A program made the translations under genes and the position numbers. A model generated the notes under the pieces. That model saw only the letters and a program-made list of their open reading frames with translations. It was not told the origin of the DNA and ran no database searches. Shown here in pieces: positions 44,892 to 58,847 of a stretch of 64,000 nucleotides of DNA; within the stretch, counting starts at the first letter, position 1; each line of letters opens with the position of its first letter. Source of the DNA: Ogataea parapolymorpha DL-1 (taxonomy: Eukaryota > Ascomycota > Pichiomycetes > Pichiales > Pichiaceae); assembly GCF_000187245.1 (NCBI RefSeq), contig NC_027861.1, forward strand, positions 496,001-560,000, read 5' to 3'.

Positions 44892-47873
44892 TCATAACTC
44901 GAGTGTTTCCTCAGAAACTCTACCGTACAAATCTGCCACGAGTCCTAAAAGAACATCTAACTCATTGGTAATTGAGTTTGTGACCAGGTTGTACGTGTAG
45001 AGTAGGACAAAATCTTCGTCCGACAACACCTGTTTTTCTGAGGTACTTCGTTTGCGAATCTCGCTCATTTTAGCGAGCATCCGCTCTTTTGAATGTTCGG
45101 TAGAGGCAGGCTTGTTCGCGAGTGGGAACCCTAGCTTCATAGCCGAAGCCAACATGTAGAAAATTAGGAACACGCGGTTCTCAAGTTCTGACATCTCACC
45201 TGCTAAACTTTGCAGCACCGAGTGCTCGCTAGGTGTAAGCTTTTTATTTATCTCGATGATGGAGTTCAGATTCTCAAAAGCGTCGATTATCCGAGAAGTT
45301 GAAATTAGCAGTTTTTCGTAGATTCCTATGGGGAATGGTCCTTTGAGTCTAATCTCCATCGGAGCCTGTTTGACTAACGTCTCCAATTCAGACATGATCA
45401 TATGAATAGTCTTCCTGTCCCTTATACCAATAAGCTTGTATTCATTGTGTTCGTCGACCTCGTAAGCAAGTGGACCACTATGCCAAATGATGCCCATCCG
45501 CAACCATAAAATGGAGAGTCCTCTACGTATCCTGCTTCGTGCAGAATTAGGGAACAAAGACATCGTCACGATCAAAGCCCAGATGACTCCAAATGAAACA
45601 CCCAGAAAACGGTGAATAGCAATTTCAAATATGATCGGGTTGTCTCCTCCCTCATCATCATAGTCGGGCACTTTATCTATCACCTTATTGGCCATTGTCC
45701 ACGAATACAACACGGTTAAATTGTAGGTGAGAAGAATAAACCTACCGAATGCATTATTTGCTTCCCAGTTGATGATAATGTAGAAACACCCAATCGAAAA
45801 TAGGAATCCCACAACTGCCATTAGTACTGCACTAGGGTATAGTAAAACCCAAACACAATAGGCGGTAAATGCCCCTAAAAAGGTTCCCAAAAACCTCCAC
45901 TTGATTGTCATGGTGGTACCTCCAACTGACTTATTCATTATAATGCAGAATGTCACCAGAGCCCACTCGCCTCGCCAGTCATCAAAGAAGTCTTTCGTCT
46001 TGTCAATGTATGCAAAGATGGCTATGAACAGTGAGCCAATACCCACTCTCAGGCCAAATTGTACGTCCACGCTTCTCAGGATTTTGACTATTCTCCAAAC
46101 TCTATAATTCAGGGACATTTTGGCACTATAATCCTCATTAGTCCCTTGAATTCGCGATATCATATCATTAATAGTACTTCTTCGTGGAGTAGTGGACGAC
46201 AGATGAAATGAGCGTTTCCAAAACTTTAAAAACTCAAAGCTTTTTGTGTCATTGTGAGTGGACACGGCATTCAGCTCCTTCAAAATTCGCAAGTACTCAA
46301 AAAGCTCCGAGGAGAATTCCAACAGCAGAAAAGAAAAGTTACCGCACGATGCGGCCACTTCTTCCTGATCAACCTTGGAATCAAAGTCCGTCTCTGTTTT
46401 GAAGAGGTCTTGCTCGTATAATTTCTTGAGGGCCTTAAGTTGGTTCTCGCTGTACAAGTCCTTTGCCAAAGACAAGCTTTTTGAGTACTGTTCAACAGCC
46501 GGTTCTATCTCGTTTTCTGAATTAAATGGAACACCACTTAAGATTTGTCTAACAGTATACGAGAAACTTTTGATAGACGGTCCCAGATAGTAGACAAATA
46601 AATCAAATAGGTCTTTGGAATTTATTGCAACCGCTTCATCATCGTCAAAGTCGCTCTCATTAGATGTGTTCCCGTCAAACTGTTCACTGTAGTAGCTGCG
46701 CAAGGATGTGGTCTCTGTTTGAACATGATTACCGGTGTCAAGAAGCTCGTACTTGAACTCGACAGACATCCTCATTCCAGCCATGGTCATCCAAAGCTTT
46801 CCACAAGACTCCACTAGATCTTCGAGCAAGTGATATTCTTTTTCCTTTCCTTTCAAATAGAGTTCGAATTTGGCTTCTTCTAGGTATTTCTTCAGGTTTT
46901 TGAGGCTCGACTTGACCTTCTCAACCAGTACGTTTGTCTCGGTCGATCCTATGTCGTCGTACCCTAAAAAGGACCTTGATACAATTTTGAGGAGACGGGA
47001 TTGTAAATTTGCATTTTCGTTCAGGTGTTGTTTCAATTTAACCTCAGCAGACGTTGGCCACAACAGATAACAGGTCAATGCCGAAACAATACATCCTGCT
47101 AGAACAATTCTGAATATTGACCCGATTTTTGTCCATGGCACAACGCTACCATCTTGGCTACCTTCTTTGATGACGCATGAAATGATGACTATGGCGCTCA
47201 GCGAACAAGCGGTGTTGAATGTGGGCTTACTGACCCACTGTTTTGTTAGTGATATCAAACCAAGAGCAGCACAGCTGAATACGAGATCAATACCATAACC
47301 GAGCTCAGGGCTTTCCATGTTATATGACTTGGCTGAAATGCTCATTAGTATCACCGAGATCGAAAAAGCAAACGAGAGGGCCAAGATCACGAAAATCAAA
47401 GACTGAATCATAGACCCTTTTGTTCTTGTTGGATGGAAATAAACGACAATTGTGCAAATTAAATGCTTAGAATCGGCATTTCCTAATATACTGGAAAGCG
47501 TCGTCGAGTAGACAGCCCAGGATGCAACAAAATAGGCCAAAGCTCCCTTTAGCACTCCTTTGCAAGTGTCAGAAAAAATCATGCTTTTAACTCTACCCTG
47601 AAACCCTTGGTTGCTATCTTCTAGTTTCGGCCTGTTACTCTCTATTTGACTTTCCAGCTCAATCTCATCCTGTGTCTGGTCCCAGAATGAATACGATCGC
47701 TGTATTTTCTGGCCCGTGTCAGCCATTATAATTGAACTTCGACGGTGAATATTGGCCCTTGAAAGTGACGAGTTATGTCTCAATGATGGCCGCGCTTGGC
47801 CACTCACTGCTCTGTCCATCGGAAGAAAGGCTGCTGACTCTCCGAATGTCGGGTCGGAATACCCAATAGACAT
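44892..47873 (-). CDS. BRE4: Bre4-like membrane protein (ArAE/FUSC family)
   Basis: The first ATG (47873) gives 993 residues; the frame extends three codons upstream only from a TTG. Two clusters of membrane segments, about residues 110-290 and 635-790, each resemble the aromatic-acid exporter/FUSC fold. They are separated by a soluble helical region. A FUSC-type start, GALAYFVASWAVYSTTLSSILGNADS, lies near 112, with a repeat-like FGLRVGIGSLFIAIFAYIDKTKDFFDDWRGEWALVTFCIIM near 640. S. cerevisiae Bre4 (1125 residues) is linked to brefeldin A sensitivity; its substrate is unknown. Confidence 0.78.
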   Translation of the reverse strand: MSIGYSDPTFGESAAFLPMDRAVSGQARPSLRHNSSLSRANIHRRSSIIMADTGQKIQRSYSFWDQTQDEIELESQIESNRPKLEDSNQGFQGRVKSMIFSDTCKGVLKGALAYFVASWAVYSTTLSSILGNADSKHLICTIVVYFHPTRTKGSMIQSLIFVILALSFAFSISVILMSISAKSYNMESPELGYGIDLVFSCAALGLISLTKQWVSKPTFNTACSLSAIVIISCVIKEGSQDGSVVPWTKIGSIFRIVLAGCIVSALTCYLLWPTSAEVKLKQHLNENANLQSRLLKIVSRSFLGYDDIGSTETNVLVEKVKSSLKNLKKYLEEAKFELYLKGKEKEYHLLEDLVESCGKLWMTMAGMRMSVEFKYELLDTGNHVQTETTSLRSYYSEQFDGNTSNESDFDDDEAVAINSKDLFDLFVYYLGPSIKSFSYTVRQILSGVPFNSENEIEPAVEQYSKSLSLAKDLYSENQLKALKKLYEQDLFKTETDFDSKVDQEEVAASCGNFSFLLLEFSSELFEYLRILKELNAVSTHNDTKSFEFLKFWKRSFHLSSTTPRRSTINDMISRIQGTNEDYSAKMSLNYRVWRIVKILRSVDVQFGLRVGIGSLFIAIFAYIDKTKDFFDDWRGEWALVTFCIIMNKSVGGTTMTIKWRFLGTFLGAFTAYCVWVLLYPSAVLMAVVGFLFSIGCFYIIINWEANNAFGRFILLTYNLTVLYSWTMANKVIDKVPDYDDEGGDNPIIFEIAIHRFLGVSFGVIWALIVTMSLFPNSARSRIRRGLSILWLRMGIIWHSGPLAYEVDEHNEYKLIGIRDRKTIHMIMSELETLVKQAPMEIRLKGPFPIGIYEKLLISTSRIIDAFENLNSIIEINKKLTPSEHSVLQSLAGEMSELENRVFLIFYMLASAMKLGFPLANKPASTEHSKERMLAKMSEIRKRSTSEKQVLSDEDFVLLYTYNLVTNSITNELDVLLGLVADLYGRVSEETLEL

Positions 47874-47994
47874 TTCTTCCAAGGAACGTTGAATCTTATC
47901 GTGGCAAAATATTTTACACAGCCATTAAATAGTCTTGCCAGTTCGTTGGAATTTGTAGTTATCTTGCATGTAGAAGCGCATTCACTATATACAG

Positions 47995-52116
<4,122 letters not shown>

Positions 52117-52165
52117 AGTTGAATTCAATATAATATATTTTTATGTAATTCTACAATTACCCCCT

Positions 52166-53266
52166 CTAAGCAAACTCACCCAAGGAGAGAACCTTCTCGA
52201 TACCTCTCACAACGGTTGGAGTGTCTGGGAAAGCAAAATCTTCCAGTTCTTTGGCATATGGGGTTGGAACTTCACATCCTGTGATTCTCTCAATTGGGGC
52301 ATCTAGGTAGTCAAAACCTTCGGATTCCATCACTTGAGCACAGATTTCTGAACCAACACCGAAAGCCGGGAATCCAGCCTCAACGGTGATAGCGTGATTG
52401 GTCTTCTTGATGGATTCAATGATAGCTGGGACGTCCAATGGTTTGATGGATCTGAGGTTCAAAACTTCAGCAGAAACACCATATTTCTCCTTCACCACCT
52501 TAGCCGCCTCAAGGCAGAAAATCAGGTTTCTAGAATGCGAAACGATAGTAACGTCTGAACCTTCGAGCTCAATCTTGGCCTTGCCAATTGGTAGAACGAA
52601 GTCAGGAGAAGCAGCCTCCTCGGACATTGGGAAAGACTCACCGTACAACAGTTCGTTTTCCAAGAAGACGACTGGGTTAGGGTCTCTAATAGCCGCCTTC
52701 AGAAGACCCTTGCAGTCCTCCGAGGAGAATGGAGAAATCACCTTCAAACCTGGAATAGATCCGTACCAAGCGGAGTAATCTTGAGAATGCTGGGCAGCAA
52801 CACCTGCAGCAGCACCATTTGGACCTCTGAAGGTAATGTTACATGGTTGTTTACCACCAGACATGTAATAGGTCTTGGCTGCAGAGTTGATGATTTGATC
52901 AATGGATTGCATGGCAAAGTTGAAAGTCATGAACTCGCAGATTGGTTTAAGGCCAGACAATGCAGCACCAACACACAAACCGGTGAAACCCATCTCAGTA
53001 ATAGGAGTGTCCACAATTCTTTTTGGGCCGAACTTATCAAGGAGCCCTCTGGAAATCTTGTAGGCACCGTTATACTGAGCAACTTCTTCACCCATCAAAA
53101 ACACATCTGGGTCTCTGTCCAGTTCCTCCTGCATGGCGCTGTTCAAAGCGTCTCTAACAGTCATGGTAGCTGGACCAGCGCCAGAAGATGCTTTTCTAAT
53201 GTTTTTTCCAATGGAGGACCTCAATAAGGTCGACGCAGTCTTCGCGGTATGAGCAATTTTGGACAT
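52166..53266 (-). CDS. PDB1: Pyruvate dehydrogenase E1 beta subunit
   Basis: Pdb1 pairs with Pda1 in the mitochondrial pyruvate dehydrogenase E1 tetramer that decarboxylates pyruvate with thiamine diphosphate. The 366 residues equal the S. cerevisiae length. A basic presequence (about 1-30) precedes [41 protein letters not shown], then [41 protein letters not shown] and the C-terminal domain with [15 protein letters not shown]. The 238-bp upstream spacer contains its promoter. Confidence 0.97.
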   Translation of the reverse strand: MSKIAHTAKTASTLLRSSIGKNIRKASSGAGPATMTVRDALNSAMQEELDRDPDVFLMGEEVAQYNGAYKISRGLLDKFGPKRIVDTPITEMGFTGLCVGAALSGLKPICEFMTFNFAMQSIDQIINSAAKTYYMSGGKQPCNITFRGPNGAAAGVAAQHSQDYSAWYGSIPGLKVISPFSSEDCKGLLKAAIRDPNPVVFLENELLYGESFPMSEEAASPDFVLPIGKAKIELEGSDVTIVSHSRNLIFCLEAAKVVKEKYGVSAEVLNLRSIKPLDVPAIIESIKKTNHAITVEAGFPAFGVGSEICAQVMESEGFDYLDAPIERITGCEVPTPYAKELEDFAFPDTPTVVRGIEKVLSLGEFA

Positions 53267-53504
53267 AGTTTTAAGAAAATTTAGCTTGTTTTCTCGAGGT
53301 TTGTATCTCTAAATGGACTTGAATTCACGGAACTATTCCAATTGTTGGAGAATATGCGCTAAAACTCGCCGAATTTATTACCTTCTTGTCAACTCAAAGT
53401 ACACTTGGTGTCTTATCTCCCCACTGGGTAATTTTTTTTCAATACCGGATCTCTTCAACCCATCGCTACAGGTGTACGGGTGCAATTATTTTATATTATA
53501 CTAG

Positions 53505-54512
53505 CTATCGAGAATTGAACAAATCCGCCCACTCGTTCTGCATGCAATGAAGAACTGAGATGGACAGTAGCGGACAAATCATCATTCTCATTGCAGTGGA
53601 TTGCTGATCCATAATCCAAGGTTTAGTTTCACGCTCAAATACGAGACAGCATAAAAAGTTTGTAAGGAGGACAGCTCCGACTATGATGATTGCGCAAACG
53701 TGTATGATGACAAGCAATATTAGCGTTCGCTGTTCAGAAAGACTGTTGGTGAGAAAGGAATAGTAATTCACCATATTGTTGAAATTGATTGTCGAATAAT
53801 GGCACAATTCGAAAAGACAACCAAAAGCCGTGAGCCATGCCTGAAACGAGCTCATAAGCGTGAGGCCATTTTGTGAATCGTTCATAATTGTCAATTGTGC
53901 CCTGTAGAGACTAAACAATGACCCCAGCGCGATGGATATGAAAACGATGGTCAAAAGCGTCATTGACCAAAAATATTCTCTCTCTAGATGCATTTCATTG
54001 ACTATTCCAACTACTTGCACAATCACCATCGATGCCTGTGACCAGATGGCTACCAAGTAGAAGGATGCAAAAGTAACAAATTGGGAAGACCTAATTCCAA
54101 GGATATTCTCTACACCCACTAAGGAGATTAGAAAATTGATAAATATCATGGTTGGTGGTTTTGATTTGTACAGCGATAATCTTGTGATTAGCTCCTGTTT
54201 GGAAAGCTCCGTTAACATGAACTTCTTATCTTTCCAGCTCAGGTACAAAGTAACCGCAATGGGAAGGGTGCAAGTTAATGCCGCAAGAGTGTACTCCACA
54301 ACATTAGACGTGCTAGGGCGTCTGCCCTCTCGATCAACAGATATTGTTCTCTCAATAACTTCCGTTTGCTCGAGCTTTTCAACGTCTTTCATACTAAAGG
54401 TGAATAAGAAGTCTAGGATATTTCTGTATCCTTTATTTGGCGATGCGCCAAATTTCAGGGCTGTGAAAATAGTGGGGACGGCAACAACACTTTCAAGTTT
54501 GCTGATAACCAT
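53505..54512 (-). CDS. Unrecognised polytopic membrane protein
   Basis: This 335-residue protein does not resemble a family I know. Likely TM segments are near residues 72-91, 116-136, 143-166, 178-202, 218-240, 259-282 and 300-320. A basic, polar segment (VDREGRRPSTSN, about 59-70) precedes the first, and the N-terminal 55 residues look soluble. The C-terminus is HCMQNEWADLFNSR. It lies 31 bp downstream of CDC31 on the same strand. A frame this long with regular hydrophobic blocks is very unlikely to be chance. Confidence 0.7.
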   Translation of the reverse strand: MVISKLESVVAVPTIFTALKFGASPNKGYRNILDFLFTFSMKDVEKLEQTEVIERTISVDREGRRPSTSNVVEYTLAALTCTLPIAVTLYLSWKDKKFMLTELSKQELITRLSLYKSKPPTMIFINFLISLVGVENILGIRSSQFVTFASFYLVAIWSQASMVIVQVVGIVNEMHLEREYFWSMTLLTIVFISIALGSLFSLYRAQLTIMNDSQNGLTLMSSFQAWLTAFGCLFELCHYSTINFNNMVNYYSFLTNSLSEQRTLILLVIIHVCAIIIVGAVLLTNFLCCLVFERETKPWIMDQQSTAMRMMICPLLSISVLHCMQNEWADLFNSR

Positions 54513-54543
54513 ATTAAGAAGCTCGTTTAGCTAGTAATACATT

Positions 54544-55051
54544 TTAGTTCTCGGTACATATATTAATGAACTCTTCCTCGTTAATTTCTCCATCCTCATC
54601 CAAATCAAATTCATCAATCATCGCCCGAAGTTCATCGTCTGTCAGATTTTCACCCAATTCCTTGGCAACGCGCCTGAGATTTCGAAGACTAATTTTTCCT
54701 GTCTCATCGTCGTCAAATAATCTGAACGCGCGGCGGATCTCGTCTATCGGATCGCGCTCAATGATTTTATTCCCCACGTATTGGAAGAAATCCTCGTAGT
54801 TGATCAGCTTGCGGTTGTCTGTATCGTATTCGTCTATTATGTTGAGAACCTCTCTCTTGGACATGTCGAATCCTAATGCTCTCAAGGCCACCTTCAGTTC
54901 GTGGTAGTCGAGGTATCCATCACCATTCATGTCAAATAGAGTAAACTAAGGTTAGATCACTTCTCTTCATACTTACAGCCTCCCTGATCTCCTGTTTTTG
55001 CTCATTGAGAAGCTCAACTTTCATCTGTCTTCCGCTTTTCAGAGACGACAT
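54544..55051 (-). CDS. CDC31: Centrin Cdc31 (spliced)
   Basis: Cdc31 is the EF-hand protein of the spindle pole body half-bridge, also used in mRNA export and proteasome-linked complexes. Exon 1 is 55051-54977 (25 codons) and exon 2 is 54945-54544, joined in phase 0 to give 158 residues (161 in S. cerevisiae). The splice restores [20 protein letters not shown], completing EF-hand 1. The loops [12 protein letters not shown] and [12 protein letters not shown] are canonical; the second and third are degenerate or partial, as in other centrins. [29 protein letters not shown] is nearly identical to yeast centrin. Confidence 0.97.
54946..54976 (-). other. CDC31: CDC31 intron, 31 nt
   Basis: Minus-strand donor GTAAGT, branch ATCTAAC (branch A 54952), acceptor TTAG with only 6 nt from branch A to the last G. 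Donor-to-branch spacing is 24 nt. Retention shifts frame and reaches TGA within 20 nt of exon 2. The flanking centrin sequence is so conserved that the junction is essentially certain. Confidence 0.95.
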
Positions 55052-55111
55052 GATGATTTAGGTAGTTGTTTTCAATTAAAAAAAAAATACGCGATCGCTT
55101 GATTTTCTTAT
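55052..55111. promoter_or_regulatory. 60-bp bidirectional promoter CDC31/NIP100 with ACGCGA
   Basis: Only 60 bp separate the two start codons. The spacer holds an A-tract (about 55078-55087), then ACGCGA (55089-55094, an MCB/MBF-type core) overlapping the palindrome GCGATCGC (55091-55098). Both genes act in microtubule organisation at the spindle pole, so shared cell-cycle control is plausible. Confidence 0.5.
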
Positions 55112-57400
55112 ATGCACAATATCAATGATAGAGTGGTGTTGAATGGTGTGGAAGGAACTATTAAATATATAGGTCCGACCCAATTCCAGCCAGGTGAGTG
55201 GATTGGAGTTGAGCTTGACCAACCTGCTGGAAAGAATGATGGTTCTGTTGCTGGCGTGAGATATTTTCAGGCACAAGATAAACATGGTGTCTTTGTTCGT
55301 CCTGCAATGTTGCAGTCGCCCAACTCGAGTGACATTCGCCTGAAGGTAATCATTAGATCCCTAGAAGACAAGTTGTTGAAACTACGGTCGGATATGAGCG
55401 ATCTTATGGCTCAATTGGAATTATCAAAAAGTACTGTGGTTTCCTTAGAGGAATCATTGGAGCGAGAGATCATGGAAAAAATGACACTTTCTGACCGGCT
55501 AGCTGCCTTGCAAGACAAGACAAACGAGATCTCAGTCAACTCAGTGAGGCGTGGAGATGTTGACAGCGGCCAAATAGAGCATTATGTCAAGGAACTCGCC
55601 AAGCTAAAAGAATCCAACGACCAGCTTCAAAGCAAAGTATTGTCTCTAGCTGACGCGGAGGTAATTATTGACTCGCTAACAGTTCAGAACGCTGACTTGA
55701 CAGACGAACTCTCAAAATGTAAGGTTGCGATAAAAGAGCTGGAAAGCCTTTTGGAACTTGATAAAGATCTGGAGCAAAGCCATTTAGAGATAGGAAATGA
55801 ATTGCGGGCTGAAATAAAGCAGGCATATGAAAAGTTGGAGCAAGAACAAGCTCACGTCAAAACTCTTGAGACGAAAGTTGCAAAACTTAATCAGCTACTT
55901 CAGCAGAAGCATTCGCAACCAGAAAAATCAGGTGTTTCAAGCGAATCGACCGAAAAGCTTCTTTCTCAATTGAAGCACCACGACTCTCAAATATTGCAAC
56001 TAAAACATCAGTTGGAAATACAGCAGGTCTTACATAAAGCAGAGCACTTGGCTTTGGAAGAGTATTCGAATCTCCTTTCAAGATCTGAAGGAGGCTCAGA
56101 AAACCTACAGCAGATGGCCCAGCTTGTGAGATTTAAAGTTTTGTGCCACCAGTTCGAAGATTACAATATTAGTCAACTAGGACAGGTTGCAAGTATTGAT
56201 GATTATTTCCACCAATCACAATGTCTTCGAGACGCCTTCTCATTAGGCCGTCTTGCCTTAGAAGCTGGTTGTATAATAAAAACTTGCGAATATCACAGAG
56301 AGGTGCCATCTGCTCTTGTGAAACAAGTTTCTGGACTTTTGGAAAGATTTGATAAAATGCTTGAAGCACACGAGTATCACGAAGATCTCATATTTCCATT
56401 TGAAGGTCCTGTGAAGAACAGGGAGGAGGTCCTCAAGCAAATGCTGCTGGCTGTCCATAAACTTGAATATTGTCTTCTTTTGAGTGGTCTACTACAGGAC
56501 GGATTATCATTGAACGGAACAAGGTATGGTTTTAGCGCCGTGAAAGCTGCTATTGAGGATTTGATGGGGCAGCTCGATGGTCATATTCGTGCACTCGAAA
56601 CCCTGGAGAAAAATGGGCAAGGGCTGATGAATGGGCCTAACATTCGATTTGAAAGTATAGACGATCTCTTTGCTGCTCTTTGCGATCTAGATGAAAGAAT
56701 AAGGGCTGGGGAGCAGATCACTCTGTTTGGAGAGCCGATTAGAATATCCCCAACTAGGCTAACCCTCCCTGAATTTGAAATTGTCGAAATTCCAGCATCC
56801 ACAAGTTGGTTCATCGGACACAGAGAGGTCCAAGATGATACAGCGAGCGAAAAACAAGCTCAGATTATTGAAGAACTTCAAATGAAGATCTCTGTTCTTC
56901 AAGCAAAGTTGAGCAAGCACCAAACAGAGGAATTGCAATTGATACAGCTATCTAAGTCTTTTGAAGAATTACAGTTAGAGAATCAAAAACTAAACAAAGA
57001 GTACATGGGAGCACAGGAAAAGTACAAAACAATTTTGAAACAGCTTGATGAAACAACCAAGAAGCTGCAACTCTACGGGGATGATAAAACTCGTGGAGTG
57101 TACGAAGAGTTTATGCGACTAGATAAAATGCAACTCATAAATGAAATTTCAAGTCTGAGGACGCTGGTAACCAAGCTTGATACTTCCAGGACTATCCAAA
57201 ACCGTGACCTACAGTTTGCCTGTGACCTTTTACCTGACCTTAGTCCAATTAAGTGGGATCTTGGTACCAATATCGAGGAGATGGTGAGCGCTGATGAGCT
57301 ATCTGCCAACATTAAGCACTTTCAGATCCCAAAAATCACAGAAAATAACTCAAATGCATTAAATGGCTACACCAAAATGCTCAACATCTTGATGGGATGA
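55112..57400 (+). CDS. NIP100: Dynactin large subunit, p150Glued-like Nip100
   Basis: Nip100 links dynactin to microtubules and dynein for spindle positioning. The 762-residue protein starts with a CAP-Gly domain: [41 protein letters not shown] (about 9-53), with the signature GKNDG. Long coiled coils follow (about 80-290 and 590-690), separated by a helical region (300-560) that corresponds to the intercoil domain. S. cerevisiae Nip100 has 868 residues. It is divergent from CDC31 and its stop is 8 bp from that of convergent GPI3. Confidence 0.9.
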   Translation: MHNINDRVVLNGVEGTIKYIGPTQFQPGEWIGVELDQPAGKNDGSVAGVRYFQAQDKHGVFVRPAMLQSPNSSDIRLKVIIRSLEDKLLKLRSDMSDLMAQLELSKSTVVSLEESLEREIMEKMTLSDRLAALQDKTNEISVNSVRRGDVDSGQIEHYVKELAKLKESNDQLQSKVLSLADAEVIIDSLTVQNADLTDELSKCKVAIKELESLLELDKDLEQSHLEIGNELRAEIKQAYEKLEQEQAHVKTLETKVAKLNQLLQQKHSQPEKSGVSSESTEKLLSQLKHHDSQILQLKHQLEIQQVLHKAEHLALEEYSNLLSRSEGGSENLQQMAQLVRFKVLCHQFEDYNISQLGQVASIDDYFHQSQCLRDAFSLGRLALEAGCIIKTCEYHREVPSALVKQVSGLLERFDKMLEAHEYHEDLIFPFEGPVKNREEVLKQMLLAVHKLEYCLLLSGLLQDGLSLNGTRYGFSAVKAAIEDLMGQLDGHIRALETLEKNGQGLMNGPNIRFESIDDLFAALCDLDERIRAGEQITLFGEPIRISPTRLTLPEFEIVEIPASTSWFIGHREVQDDTASEKQAQIIEELQMKISVLQAKLSKHQTEELQLIQLSKSFEELQLENQKLNKEYMGAQEKYKTILKQLDETTKKLQLYGDDKTRGVYEEFMRLDKMQLINEISSLRTLVTKLDTSRTIQNRDLQFACDLLPDLSPIKWDLGTNIEEMVSADELSANIKHFQIPKITENNSNALNGYTKMLNILMG

Positions 57401-57408
57401 AAACGCGC

Positions 57409-58753
57409 TCATTTACCTGTCTGGACTTTTTTCCGTGGCCATTTCTTCACCTTGTCTATATCACTCTCGGGCCACCACCAGTTTAAAAACTCGAGAATAA
57501 ATAAATCGACGACCACGCACAAGATGAACAGTAAGCCAGCCCAAGGGCCACAATTGTAGTACTTAATTAGCACATCCACAAGCGAGGCAGCCTCTCTCTC
57601 AGAAACCATGTTGTACACCTTTTCTGTTCTCTTGGCGATATCGCCCCAATCGTACATTTTCTTTACTTCTTCGTGAAAACTGCTTGTATCAATTTTGTTT
57701 TCTTTAAGCTTTCTCACTGCCAGATTCACAGCATCAACCAGTGACTCCTCATCCGGATCAGCGAAAACAGTCATTTTATTTGGCAGGACTTCGGGAATAC
57801 CTCCAACTTTGGTTGTTACCACTAGCAAACCACAAGAAGCAGCCTCAACCAGAACGGTTCCAAAAGCTTCAGTTAAAGACGGGTGCAAATATATATGTCC
57901 CTGGACCATCACATCCCGAACCTGTTGATGTCGTATGCTTCCAATTAGTTCGACTCTATCTTGTAATTGGTGTTTTTCCCTCATTTGCTCCAAGTCAATA
58001 AACTTCGGGCCATCGCCAGCAATAAGGAAGTGTATGTCAGGTCGACTGGAGCATAATCGGGGTATAATTGCGGTGAGAAGGTCTGCTCCCTTGTTTTGGA
58101 ACAGTCGCGAGATCACAACAACAGTGATCTTATTCAATGACGGTTTGACCTCTGCAGGTTTGAAGTCATCAGCTATAACAGCATTTGGAATTACCGAAAC
58201 TGAAGAGGGATCTAAGCTGGCTCTCAGAACCGTGTTCTCCTTGCACGTATGGCTAACACATATCACATGACCGATGTTGGTGAGAGTGAATTTTAGCAGT
58301 TTGTTGCCCAGGATCGAACCCACGTCTGCAAATCCAAACAGCGAATGATCTGTAAAGACCGTCTTGATCCCCATCGTGTTGGCGTGCAAGATTGCCTCGT
58401 GACACATGGAGCTGAAGGTACCATGACCATGAACTATATCGATTCTCTCGCGGATCAGGATTTGACGAAGTATGGGAAACAACGAAAACACCGTTGGGAA
58501 AGTTGTTTGTCGGTATATGATAAAAAACGGGACATAGTAAATTTTGAGGCCATTGGTCAACATTCGAACTCCTGTTCTGTCGTCATATGCGTGGGTGATT
58601 ACTACAACAGAATGTCCCCTGGCTATGAGCTTTTGCGAAAGGTGGTATATATGGAGTTCCATGCCTCCCGGTTGTGGGTAGAAGAAATCTGAAATCATTC
58701 TAGACTGTTAGGGATCAATAGAGGTCTACTTACGCGATGTTGTAACTCTTCAT
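57409..58753 (-). CDS. GPI3: GPI-GlcNAc transferase catalytic subunit (spliced)
   Basis: Gpi3/Spt14 (PIG-A) transfers GlcNAc to phosphatidylinositol, the first step of GPI-anchor synthesis, on the cytosolic ER face. Exon 1 is 20 nt (58753-58734) and exon 2 is 58699-57409, joined in phase 2 to give 436 residues. The join restores [16 protein letters not shown], matching SIAMICDFFFPQLGG of S. cerevisiae. GT4-family motifs include [49 protein letters not shown] and [35 protein letters not shown]-terminal TM (about 395-418) anchors it. Confidence 0.96.
58700..58733 (-). other. GPI3: GPI3 intron, 34 nt
   Basis: Minus-strand donor GTAAGT, branch CCCTAAC (branch A 58708), acceptor CTAG 8 nt after the branch A. 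An AG only 3 nt after the branch (CAG) must be skipped, because using it gives a stop in exon 2. Retention gives TAA directly at the donor. Confidence 0.92.
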
Positions 58754-58847
58754 GGTGACAGTAATTCAACTTTTTTTTGTCGGCAGTGCATCAAGATTTA
58801 TCAGAATAATTGTTTTTCAAAGGCGATCAATTACTTGAGATAACTTG

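Noticed and set aside
58311..58320. GGATCGAACC, a tRNA T-arm-like string
   Set aside because: It lies inside the GPI3 coding exon, with no matching acceptor, D-arm or anticodon arm nearby.
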